Below, one piece after another: positions 1-7,959 of a stretch of DNA of 26,352 nucleotides. Each line of letters opens with the position of its first letter. The first letter of the stretch is position 1. Under the pieces are notes generated by a model. That model worked only from the letters and a program-made list of their open reading frames with translations. It had not been told where the DNA came from and did not search any database. Source of the DNA: Desulfobacula sp. (GTDB lineage: Bacteria; Desulfobacterota; Desulfobacteria; Desulfobacterales; Desulfobacteraceae); the NCBI GenBank assembly GCA_018702715.1, contig JABIYQ010000581.1:1-26352 (forward strand), given 5' to 3'. A program made the position numbers and the translations under genes.

Positions 1-1
1 A

Positions 2-865
2 AAAACTATAATTTTGTGTTTAGTATTCACCCCTTTTTTTTATATTGCCACGTTAAATGTTTATCAAAAGGTTTTAAATCAAATTTATTTTCAAAAAATT
101 GAAGATCATTCAATAGGGGAAACCCCTTTGCTTTTAAAAGGATTAATATCCATAGAAGAACAACTTACCAAGAATATCCATGCATTTTCTAAAAATGACA
201 GAATGATTCAACATTTGGGCCTTGATTTTAATGTTATTGTGACAACGCACAATGGAAAACTGCTTTATCCTACTTTTGTTGATGCCGATGCCTTTATAAA
301 AAATTTTTTTGAGGAAGAAAATTTAGAAAAGACGGCCAAACGAAATTTTGGAATTTTAAATGAAGGACTGAAATTTAGTGTTAGGGTTAATCTTAACCAT
401 GGGTCCAGGATCGCTAATTTGATTTTAATTGGTTATTTCAGTTTTGCCATATTGATTGTTTTAATTTTTTATAAAATTGGCAGTTCAAGAGCTAAAAGAG
501 ATACAAAAATAAAAAATACTTTGATTGATGATTTGCAAAAAGAGGAGCAGGCTCATAAAAAGCTTCTCGGGAATATAAAAAAAGAACGCCAGGACTTGTT
601 GGAAACGATTAAATCTCTGAAAACCAGATATAAGGAAGATAAAAAAAAATTAAAAATTAATGAAGATGTAATGTTTGAAGAAATCGTTTCCCTTGAAGCC
701 CAACTCAATTCATTTAACGAGTTAAAATATAAAAATGATGAAGAAATCAAAAGGCTCAAGGTAAAAATCAAAAAATATGAAGAAGGAAAAGTTCTAAAAG
801 CAAAAGAAACCAATTTGGTTTTATCGTTAAACACTTTGCGGTGCTTTACAAGGATATTGAAATGA
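2..865 (+). CDS. Membrane-anchored sensor-like coiled-coil protein (5' truncated)
   Basis: The reading frame is open to the left edge, so the true start lies outside the window; a TTG at 14 is only the first start-like codon inside it. Counting from that TTG, a first hydrophobic segment covers about residues 1-14 and extends upstream. A roughly 110-residue extracytoplasmic stretch follows, then a second hydrophobic segment at about 134-155, then a highly charged Lys/Glu-rich region at about 160-265 that reads as a long coiled coil. The TM-periplasmic loop-TM-coiled coil plan resembles chemoreceptor or histidine-kinase sensor halves, but I see no HAMP, kinase, GGDEF or MCP signalling domain. 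I do not recognise the family. The stop codon overlaps the next start as ATGA, implying translational coupling with the small downstream gene. Confidence 0.8.
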   Translation, partial: KTIILCLVFTPFFYIATLNVYQKVLNQIYFQKIEDHSIGETPLLLKGLISIEEQLTKNIHAFSKNDRMIQHLGLDFNVIVTTHNGKLLYPTFVDADAFIKNFFEEENLEKTAKRNFGILNEGLKFSVRVNLNHGSRIANLILIGYFSFAILIVLIFYKIGSSRAKRDTKIKNTLIDDLQKEEQAHKKLLGNIKKERQDLLETIKSLKTRYKEDKKKLKINEDVMFEEIVSLEAQLNSFNELKYKNDEEIKRLKVKIKKYEEGKVLKAKETNLVLSLNTLRCFTRILK

Positions 866-1140
866 ACAGAAAAGCAATTTCAGGATTTTTATCTTTAAAC
901 GATGATCAGAAAATAAAGGCGGAAGAATGTGTTCTCCTGTTAGATCGGAATCCTGATAGGATCATTATAAAAAGAAAAGTTTTTTCCGGCAAAAAGCATA
1001 ACACCTCTTGTTTCGAAGTATTGTTTGCATATAATGGCCGTCTTTATTTTAGGAAAAATGAGAATAATAAAATCGAAGTCCTTGTCATCGGAACAAAAAA
1101 TTCCCAGGCAAAAGACATGGAATTTTTGCATAGCCTATAA
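862..1140 (+). CDS. Small basic protein, possibly RelE/ParE-like fold
   Basis: A 92-residue protein starting at the ATG at 862, which overlaps the upstream stop as ATGA; a GTG at 841 in the same frame is a less likely start. The C-terminal half alternates short beta-strand-like blocks and ends in a pattern (RLYFRKN, then EVLVIGTKNSQAKDMEFL) that recalls the last strands of RelE/ParE-type small proteins, where an 'I-G-x-K-x-x-Q-x-x-D' run precedes the terminal helix. That resemblance is my pattern reading, not a verified hit. No antitoxin gene is adjacent; the coupled partner is the membrane coiled-coil protein. If the fold is right it may be a domesticated RelE-like domain rather than a free toxin. 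Otherwise it is a hypothetical protein. Confidence 0.75.
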   Translation: MNRKAISGFLSLNDDQKIKAEECVLLLDRNPDRIIIKRKVFSGKKHNTSCFEVLFAYNGRLYFRKNENNKIEVLVIGTKNSQAKDMEFLHSL

Positions 1141-1314
1141 AAAAATATTATTATATTTTTTGTCGTGTTTCTTTTCTAAGTATGGTAGTCACTAAAAAAA
1201 CTTTTTTTTCAATTTGGGACAAATTTTAAACCTATAATGGGTAAAAGAGGGAAAACCATTTAGAGAGTTCTACTTGAATAATATAGTTCATTTTAATCTT
1301 AAAAGGGATGTAAT
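1141..1314. other. Intergenic spacer with weak A/T-only inverted repeat
   Basis: Directly after the stop at 1140 there is an A/T-only inverted repeat (about 1140-1161, AAAAAATAT / ATATTTTTT around TATT). It could act as a weak terminator but has no G:C pairs. A TATAAT lies at about 1232-1237 in front of the diguanylate cyclase gene, but no convincing -35 box sits at the right distance. Nothing else is supported here. Confidence 0.3.
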
Positions 1315-3048
1315 ATGGCGGAAAGGCAAACTCGCGATCAATTGAAACAGCAGATTTTAAACTTAGAAAAACAGCTCAAAAAAAAAGCCGAACTCAATAA
1401 TAGTGATAAATATCGTATTATGTTTGAAAAATCCAAAGATGCTATACTGATAATAGAAAATGAAAAATTTGTTGATTGTAACCAGGCGACAGTGGATATG
1501 CTGGGTTATAAAAACAAAATAAAATTTCTTCAAACCCATCCTTCAGAATTATCCCCCAAAAAACAATCCGACGGCAAAGATTCATTCATAAAAGCAAAAG
1601 AAATGATGGATATTGCATTGAAAAACGGCAGTAATCGATTTGAATGGGATCATGTCAGAGCAAATGGGGAAGTCTTCCCCGTGGAGGTTCTTTTAACTAC
1701 AATTTCGAACCAGGAAGACAAGAGAGTCATCCATACGATCTGGCGCGATATCACGGATCGCAAATTAAAAGAAAAAATCAGGCAAAAAGAAAAGGAAACC
1801 ATTTCAACTATTCTTGAAAGTACACCCCATGGAATTACCCTGATTGATCAACACAATAAATATCTTTATGTAAATCCTTATTTTACAGAAATTACCGGTT
1901 ATACGATTAAAGATATTCCAACTAGATATGACTGGTTCAAAAAAGTTTATCCGGGAAAAAAAGATCGGCAAATGGCCAGTGAGGCCTGGGGCAAAGACAG
2001 CAATAATATGTGCCATGAAAAAAATCGCGAATTCAAGATAAAATGCAAAAATGGTCAATTCAAACACATCGAATTCAGATCTACTTTTTTAAAGGATAGA
2101 AAACTTTCCGTTCTTACAGATATTACTCAGCGAAAAGAATCAGAAGCAGCTCTAAAAGAGAGCGAAGAACGACTAAGAGGTATTTTATTTGCAAGCCCCG
2201 ATCCAATGGTAATATATAGTAATAACGGCAAAACTGAATATATAAATCCAGCCTTTGAGGCACTTTTTGGATGGTCTTTTGATGAATTGGAAGGCAAACG
2301 TATCCCCTTTGTTCCCGAAGGTGAAAAAAAGATAACTTTTGAAAAAACAAAAGAGTTACTTGAATTGGGTATCAAAGTACAATTTGAGACAAAAAGGCTT
2401 ACAAAAAATGGTAATCGTATTGACGTCATCATAAGTGCATCCTGTATCAAAAAGGTTAATGATGAAATATCAAAGCTGATTGTCGTTTTAAAGGACAACA
2501 CAGAACAAAAACAGGCTAAAAAAGAATTAAAATTATTAAATTTGAAATTGAAACACGAGGCCTCCCACGATCCTTTAACCGGAGCAATGAACCGCCGTGC
2601 TATTTTGGATATTATTAGCAAAGAGCTGATCCGCGCTAAAAGGAGAAACACCAAATTGAGCATCGGGCTGTGTGACATTGATCACTTCAAGTTAATCAAT
2701 GACGTATATGGCCACCAAGTTGGAGATGATGCATTATGCAGTTTTGTCAATCTGATGCAGAATACCCTTCGCCCCTATGACCTTTTGGGTAGATATGGCG
2801 GAGAAGAATTCCTGCTGGTTATGCCCGATTCCAACGAGTCGGCTGCAAATGGCGTCTACGAACGTTTAAGGACAAAAATAGCTGATCATAAATTGCCCAC
2901 AAGATCCGGAGGGGTCAATATCACCGTGAGTATAGGGATTGCAATAAGTACTGGAGATGAAACAGCCGATGCAATGATTGCAAAAGCTGATAACGCCTTA
3001 TATCAAGCTAAAGGAAATGGACGCAACCAATTGGTTTATGCAGATTAA
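1315..3048 (+). CDS. PAS-PAS-PAS-GGDEF diguanylate cyclase
   Basis: This 577-residue protein would make cyclic di-GMP from two GTP. It has no signal peptide or membrane segment, so it is cytoplasmic. Residues 1-30 form a short coiled coil. Three PAS-type domains follow at about 32-150, 159-275 and 285-400; the first and third have typical PAS ends (IWRDITDRK, VVLKDNTEQK). The GGDEF domain covers about 413-577 with the active-site signature GGEEF at 495-499. Five residues upstream is RPYD (486-489), the canonical RxxD allosteric inhibition site, so product feedback is expected. The start has GGGATG a few bases upstream of the ATG. The gene ends 6 bp from the end of the convergent exporter gene. 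The PAS ligands cannot be inferred. Confidence 0.95.
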   Translation: MAERQTRDQLKQQILNLEKQLKKKAELNNSDKYRIMFEKSKDAILIIENEKFVDCNQATVDMLGYKNKIKFLQTHPSELSPKKQSDGKDSFIKAKEMMDIALKNGSNRFEWDHVRANGEVFPVEVLLTTISNQEDKRVIHTIWRDITDRKLKEKIRQKEKETISTILESTPHGITLIDQHNKYLYVNPYFTEITGYTIKDIPTRYDWFKKVYPGKKDRQMASEAWGKDSNNMCHEKNREFKIKCKNGQFKHIEFRSTFLKDRKLSVLTDITQRKESEAALKESEERLRGILFASPDPMVIYSNNGKTEYINPAFEALFGWSFDELEGKRIPFVPEGEKKITFEKTKELLELGIKVQFETKRLTKNGNRIDVIISASCIKKVNDEISKLIVVLKDNTEQKQAKKELKLLNLKLKHEASHDPLTGAMNRRAILDIISKELIRAKRRNTKLSIGLCDIDHFKLINDVYGHQVGDDALCSFVNLMQNTLRPYDLLGRYGGEEFLLVMPDSNESAANGVYERLRTKIADHKLPTRSGGVNITVSIGIAISTGDETADAMIAKADNALYQAKGNGRNQLVYAD

Positions 3049-3054
3049 ACATTT

Positions 3055-5757
3055 TTATCGATAATTGCTCTCTCTTATACGCCGGGCCAGTATTTGGGAT
3101 ATATTAAAAAATAATTTATTTCCAATTTTTGGGAATCTCTTAGATACCAGCTTAATTAATTTTTGATCAATTTCAAACACTTCCGCATTGGACCGGGTGA
3201 CCACACTGGCAGACCGGGGTTCATCAGTCAAAAAGCCCATTTCCCCAACAATATCTCCTTTTCCCAGTTTGGTGAGAATTTCCTTTGTATCTTCCAGGAT
3301 AACATCCACCTCCCCATCCAGAATAAGAACCATATTATGGCTGGTATCTCCCTGGGATATAAACTTTTGGTCTTTTTCCAAAGTTTTTATCTCTCCCATG
3401 GTAAGAATTCTCCTGACCTCGCCCTTTTTAAGGTCCTTAAACAGTTTGCATTTGCTGTAGATTAGTTTTCTCCCGATGTAACTTTGTATCATATCCACAG
3501 GCGAAATAATCGGAATTTTGATCAAAATCAAAGGGGTAATCAAAAGGTCACTGATCAATGCAGTTAGCATACACAAGGCAGCCAGTTTACCAAACTGGAT
3601 GGTTGAACCAAATTCGGCAAACATCAGCATTGAAAAACCGGCGATCAATGCGATTGATGTTGAGAGGATTGGGCGGATTTCCATCCTTAGCGCGTTCATT
3701 ATGGCGATTTCGTTGGTATCCGCTTTTTTTAGTTCAGCTGCATAACGTACCATGAAATGAATTGTATCATCTACTGCGATACCCAGCGCAATAATCGCAA
3801 CCGGGAATGTGGCAGTACTCAATGGGATTCCCATAATACCCATGAAACCAAAATTGATGACCACGGGAAGGAGGTTGGGAATCATGGCAAGGGCGCCGGC
3901 TTTTAATGAAAGAAACAGCAATGAAATAAACAGAAAAATGGCAATGAACATATATCCAAGGTTGAAGATGACTTCCCGCGTAATGGTGTTGGACGCCTTA
4001 GCAACAACAATCATTTCTCCTGTGACGTGATAATCAAGATCCCGGGTCAGGTTTTCCCGTACAAAGGCGTTGATTTTATCATAGACATCCATGATCTCCT
4101 GGGTGCCAGCCGCCTGGGTCTTTACCAGTATGCTGGTTTTGGTAAAATCATGATTCACAAACCTTGAAAGATTGTCTGCATCCATCATCAGGTTATACTG
4201 GGCAATCAAATCACTGTTGTCCGGTATTTTAAAAAATTGTTTTTTCCCGTCATTCATTTCCTGGTGGGTTTTACGCAACATATCCACATATCCCACTGCC
4301 TTACCATGATTGCTATTAAGATAGTCATGAAGACGACCCACATGTGACAGGCTGGTTGGGGATTGAAATGCATTTTCATTTTTTGACTCTATTACCACCA
4401 TGAAATTTGTCCCACCCACAAGGTCATTGGTCAGTTTTTTAAACAGAACCGGAACGTCTGCATCATCCTGGAAAAATTTTACATAGTCTGTTTCAATATA
4501 TATCTTTTGTATCCCCCACAGGGAGATTAAAATACAGAGGATGAATAAAGCGCCCACTAATAAGCGATAGCGGGTAATACATATAAAAAGAAATTCCCTG
4601 AAATATTTTATGGGGCGGCTTTCTTTTTTTGCAGATACCTTAGGCGTTTTATAAAGTCTTAAAATCGTTGGAACCGTTAGAATTGTGATGATAAAGTTTA
4701 TAGCAATTCCAAAGGAAGCGGCGATACCAAATTCCCTGAGCATTGGGATGGAGTTGGGTGCAATCGTTAAAAAACCAATAAGGGTTGTCAGGGAAGTTAA
4801 AAAAATTGCCGTTCCGCTTTTTCCAGCCATATTCAAAATGGCCTTTTTTTTAACGACTCCATTTTCAAGCTCGTGCATGTATTCAGACAAAAGGTGGATA
4901 TCTTCAGTTGCACCCATTACAAAAAGAAGGGTTGGGATAATAACACTGACAGGGTTAATACCATACCCCATGAAACCCATAAATCCAATCGTGGATATAA
5001 TGCTGAGGATACCCGTGAAAATGGGTATGAAAACGGCAGATCCTGTTTTAAAAAAGAGCAATAGCACGATAAAAATGGCAAGCCCTGCCAAAGGAGTCAG
5101 GTGGATTCCATCGTAGTTAATTGCATTGATGATATCTGTTTTTACTTTGGGCGATCCGATGTGATATACCTCAATATCTTCAGCCATGCCCTTTTTGATT
5201 TTTTTGACCAGTTCCTGGATATCTTTGAGTATGCGATTATCAAAATCTTTTTCATTGTCCACGTTATTCAAAAACAAATGAACTCCGGTGACACTGCCTG
5301 TTTTATTTACGACCTCGCTTATGAACATGGGGTTGGACAAGGTATCCTGCTTCAGGATAGCCATTTCTTCACTGGTCTGGGGCACATCCATGAGCAATAT
5401 ATCTGTATTTAAGGTTCCATTATCCCCTTTAAGATTACTAACAGTCGCCATGCTCACAACCCGCTCAACACCTTTTAAACCTTCCGCATCAAAGGTTAGG
5501 TCCATAACCCGCTGAAGTACATCCTCTCTGAAAATAGTGTTGGATTTAAAAATGATTGAATGAAGAACAGCATCCCCGAAGACAGCCTTAATCTCTTTAA
5601 CATATTGTACATCAGGATCCCCCTTGGTTAAAAGGCCATCGGAAGATGAATCAATAAAAACCGTATTAATACCTATTGCGAACATGAATGTAAGAATCAA
5701 AACCAAAAGGCTTGAACGCAGGGGCGAATTCACAATTCTATGCATCAATTTTTCCAT
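3055..5757 (-). CDS. RND/MMPL exporter with C-terminal cyclic-nucleotide-binding domain
   Basis: A 900-residue inner-membrane protein of the RND superfamily 'predicted exporter' type (MMPL, related to HpnN-like lipid exporters). It has two repeats of one helix, a large periplasmic domain and five helices: TM1 at about 13-35 with TM2-6 at 218-367, and TM7 at about 396-416 with TM8-12 at 597-750. Acidic/His motifs sit at equivalent places in each half (ATEDIHLL near 283-290, AVDDTIHFM near 661-669) and are candidates for the proton relay. Unusually, residues 772-900 form a cytosolic cyclic-nucleotide-binding domain with a recognisable phosphate-binding cassette (VGEMGFL near 836-842, PRSAS around R848). 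It is the last gene of the operon, 16 bp after the LolA-like gene. A lipid substrate is inferred from context; the nucleotide bound is unknown. Confidence 0.95.
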   Translation of the reverse strand: MEKLMHRIVNSPLRSSLLVLILTFMFAIGINTVFIDSSSDGLLTKGDPDVQYVKEIKAVFGDAVLHSIIFKSNTIFREDVLQRVMDLTFDAEGLKGVERVVSMATVSNLKGDNGTLNTDILLMDVPQTSEEMAILKQDTLSNPMFISEVVNKTGSVTGVHLFLNNVDNEKDFDNRILKDIQELVKKIKKGMAEDIEVYHIGSPKVKTDIINAINYDGIHLTPLAGLAIFIVLLLFFKTGSAVFIPIFTGILSIISTIGFMGFMGYGINPVSVIIPTLLFVMGATEDIHLLSEYMHELENGVVKKKAILNMAGKSGTAIFLTSLTTLIGFLTIAPNSIPMLREFGIAASFGIAINFIITILTVPTILRLYKTPKVSAKKESRPIKYFREFLFICITRYRLLVGALFILCILISLWGIQKIYIETDYVKFFQDDADVPVLFKKLTNDLVGGTNFMVVIESKNENAFQSPTSLSHVGRLHDYLNSNHGKAVGYVDMLRKTHQEMNDGKKQFFKIPDNSDLIAQYNLMMDADNLSRFVNHDFTKTSILVKTQAAGTQEIMDVYDKINAFVRENLTRDLDYHVTGEMIVVAKASNTITREVIFNLGYMFIAIFLFISLLFLSLKAGALAMIPNLLPVVINFGFMGIMGIPLSTATFPVAIIALGIAVDDTIHFMVRYAAELKKADTNEIAIMNALRMEIRPILSTSIALIAGFSMLMFAEFGSTIQFGKLAALCMLTALISDLLITPLILIKIPIISPVDMIQSYIGRKLIYSKCKLFKDLKKGEVRRILTMGEIKTLEKDQKFISQGDTSHNMVLILDGEVDVILEDTKEILTKLGKGDIVGEMGFLTDEPRSASVVTRSNAEVFEIDQKLIKLVSKRFPKIGNKLFFNISQILARRIRESNYR

Positions 5758-5773
5758 GGGAGGATCCTTAAAG

Positions 5774-6565
5774 CTATTTAACCGGTCGTTTCATATAATT
5801 TTGGGTAAAGGTGACAACTTTGTGTACGGTATCCAAATCAATTTTTTTATAAATCATGACCGTATGGGTTTTTTGACGAATCCGGCTCCACGTGACTTTG
5901 AAACTGCGGAATAATTTACCGGTCATCGGTCTAATATCCTCAAATACAGATGTTTTTATATGACGATCATGGTGATCAAAATAATCTATTTTTAAGGTAA
6001 AATAATTAGACTGATCGATCCACATGATGCGCTTCCCATATCCACTGTCTTTTATTTCCTTTTTAGTTGTTGGTATGGATTCAATTTTCCAGCATTTTTT
6101 TGAAAAGATACTTGATTCTTCTATAAGTGTGTACTCATGGACATCAGTATTTTCCGGCCGCATATCCTCAAAAGCCATGTCCGTTCCCATGAATTGATTT
6201 TTTTTACTCCCCCCGGCGATCCGTTTGGTCGAACGGGATGCAGACATATAAAGCCATTGATCATCTTCTTTTTTTTTGTCTTGTTCCCAGGTTAAAAGCC
6301 CAACCCCCCTTATATTTGCCGGAGCATGATATTGAATAAGGGTTTTTGATTTCCCATCTTTTTTTAAAAGATAAATGACCATGTTTTGATTTTTCTCTTT
6401 CCCCTTGCGGTTAATCAGGGTCAAGGCTACATCGGAAAACTCATTGTCGGACTGGTGCCTTTTTTGTTGCTCTTCAATAATGCTCTTGCCCGTGAGTTCT
6501 TCAGCCATAATCGGTGAAACCCACATACACACAGCCATGATCATCAAAAAAATTCTTATAAACAT
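5774..6565 (-). CDS. LolA-like periplasmic protein (outer-membrane lipoprotein-sorting family)
   Basis: A 263-residue secreted protein with a classical signal peptide at residues 1-21 (cleavage after IMA, mature start EELTG). The mature part has the beta-rich, charged character of the 'outer membrane lipoprotein-sorting protein' family, with strand-like runs such as KTLIQYHAPANIRGVGLL and a GTDMAFEDMRP-type segment often seen in these RND-linked proteins. Such proteins share the LolA/LolB half-barrel fold and carry lipids or lipoproteins through the periplasm. It lies 16 bp upstream of the RND exporter and 23 bp downstream of the barrel gene, the usual company of this family. I infer it ferries the operon's lipid product between the RND pump and the outer membrane. 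The family call is firm; the cargo is inference. Confidence 0.88.
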   Translation of the reverse strand: MFIRIFLMIMAVCMWVSPIMAEELTGKSIIEEQQKRHQSDNEFSDVALTLINRKGKEKNQNMVIYLLKKDGKSKTLIQYHAPANIRGVGLLTWEQDKKKEDDQWLYMSASRSTKRIAGGSKKNQFMGTDMAFEDMRPENTDVHEYTLIEESSIFSKKCWKIESIPTTKKEIKDSGYGKRIMWIDQSNYFTLKIDYFDHHDRHIKTSVFEDIRPMTGKLFRSFKVTWSRIRQKTHTVMIYKKIDLDTVHKVVTFTQNYMKRPVK

Positions 6566-6588
6566 ACTATTTCTCCATTCTGTGGCTA

Positions 6589-7959
6589 TTAAAATTTTAG
6601 TGACATCCTTAGAAAAACTCTGTCATTACGATCCCATTGTCCTAAAAAAGATGCCTCGTCCCCTGACAATCTCTGGTATCCATAGACAATTTCCAGATAG
6701 TCATTCAATTGGGATTCAACATACATATCCAACATGGAATCTTCATTTGCAAAATTGTAAATAAACGAGGTTTTAATGGAATGGTCTTCATTAATTTTGA
6801 ATTCAATACTGCCAATTGAATTTTCGGTCAGGCCCCGGCTCACACCTAAATCCGAAAAAGAACTGCCTGCAGATCTTTTCTTTATAATATCTTCACCTGC
6901 ATATTCTGCAACAAAACGGATCTCATCAAAATAATTAGTGAACAAATCGTAATTGGTATAATTTATACCTACAATATAGGATATATAATCTTCATCTTTC
7001 ACGTTATCCCGGGTGTCATGAAATGCAGCCTCTCCATGGTATTCAAAATCTCCAGAAACCGTTGAAAAGCTGAAGCCATAGAGGTTATATGCCGGATATT
7101 CCGTTGTCTGCAGAACCAGAGGCAGTGTAAAAGGGTTAATATCATTTCGGATCACACCCCGGGTGCTGTATCCATATTTGTATACAAAAGCCAGGTCCCA
7201 TCCTGTGAAAAGGGTGCTTGTACTGATCCGGGAAGCAAAGGCCATTTTGTCAAAATCATCCTTGGGAAGAGCCCTGCCCACATCCACATTCACAGGGGCA
7301 ACGCCAAACCTGCTTATAAATGCAGCCCGGCCCTCAGGGTCGTCGCTGGTCCATCTGCTTTGATCATCAGGTTGGCGGTCCGGGACAAAAAAAGGAAGAA
7401 ATACCATCTGGATATTTGCATGTTCAAATATTTTTAAAATAGAGATTGAGGGGACACCGATTTTTTCAGGATCCATCAACTCAATTATATCCACAGGATT
7501 TATAATATCCACAGGACTGAATCCATCAGCAACTTTCCAGGAATAGACTTTTTTACCCACTTCGATTTCAATACTATCTCCATACCAGGAGAAGATGGCT
7601 TCGTACAGGGTAAATGCAGGTCTGTCCTCTCCATCCTCAACTAGAAGCCGGGTTCCTTTGGTGTAAAGTGTATCGAAATTTACCCTGGGATACACATTTA
7701 GTACAATTCCCTTAAACAGATCCCGGGTAAACTGTGCAGTGGCGTTTCCGCTTAAATGGAAATCATTGGGCTTAAAATGGGAATCCTTATAATAATAGGC
7801 TCCCCTTAGATTGATATCAAGCCTGGGTGATAAGCTTTCTTGAAAAGAAGACCAAATACCGGATTCAGAGTCTTGCACTGCAAATGCCATGGGTATAAAG
7901 GTGAACGAAAGTAATATCAGAAAACTTGTGATTTTAATTAGTTTATAGCACTTTGACAT
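6589..7959 (-). CDS. Outer-membrane beta-barrel protein of lipid-export operon
   Basis: A 456-residue protein with a signal peptide at about 1-27 (cleavage after AFA). The mature sequence is made of alternating amphipathic strands with many aromatic girdle residues and short turns, and it ends in Phe (RVFLRMSLKF), the typical C-terminal signal for insertion by the BAM machinery. It resembles the DUF1302-like or uncharacterised porin proteins often encoded beside RND/MMPL exporters and LolA-like proteins. The start codon lies 17 bp inside the end of the glycosyltransferase gene, so the two are probably translationally coupled. The expected role is the outer-membrane terminus of an export route for the polyketide-derived lipid. 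This is from context; a simple diffusion porin is the alternative. Confidence 0.85.
   Translation of the reverse strand: MSKCYKLIKITSFLILLSFTFIPMAFAVQDSESGIWSSFQESLSPRLDINLRGAYYYKDSHFKPNDFHLSGNATAQFTRDLFKGIVLNVYPRVNFDTLYTKGTRLLVEDGEDRPAFTLYEAIFSWYGDSIEIEVGKKVYSWKVADGFSPVDIINPVDIIELMDPEKIGVPSISILKIFEHANIQMVFLPFFVPDRQPDDQSRWTSDDPEGRAAFISRFGVAPVNVDVGRALPKDDFDKMAFASRISTSTLFTGWDLAFVYKYGYSTRGVIRNDINPFTLPLVLQTTEYPAYNLYGFSFSTVSGDFEYHGEAAFHDTRDNVKDEDYISYIVGINYTNYDLFTNYFDEIRFVAEYAGEDIIKKRSAGSSFSDLGVSRGLTENSIGSIEFKINEDHSIKTSFIYNFANEDSMLDMYVESQLNDYLEIVYGYQRLSGDEASFLGQWDRNDRVFLRMSLKF

Noticed and set aside
2127..2678. 183-codon minus-strand open frame inside the diguanylate cyclase gene
   Set aside because: Lies wholly opposite a well-supported PAS/GGDEF gene, has no motif or ribosome-binding site, and is low-complexity Ser/Leu/Phe-rich as expected for an antisense shadow.
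4685..5116. 143-codon plus-strand frame opposite the RND exporter
   Set aside because: Antisense of transmembrane codons; no independent coding evidence.
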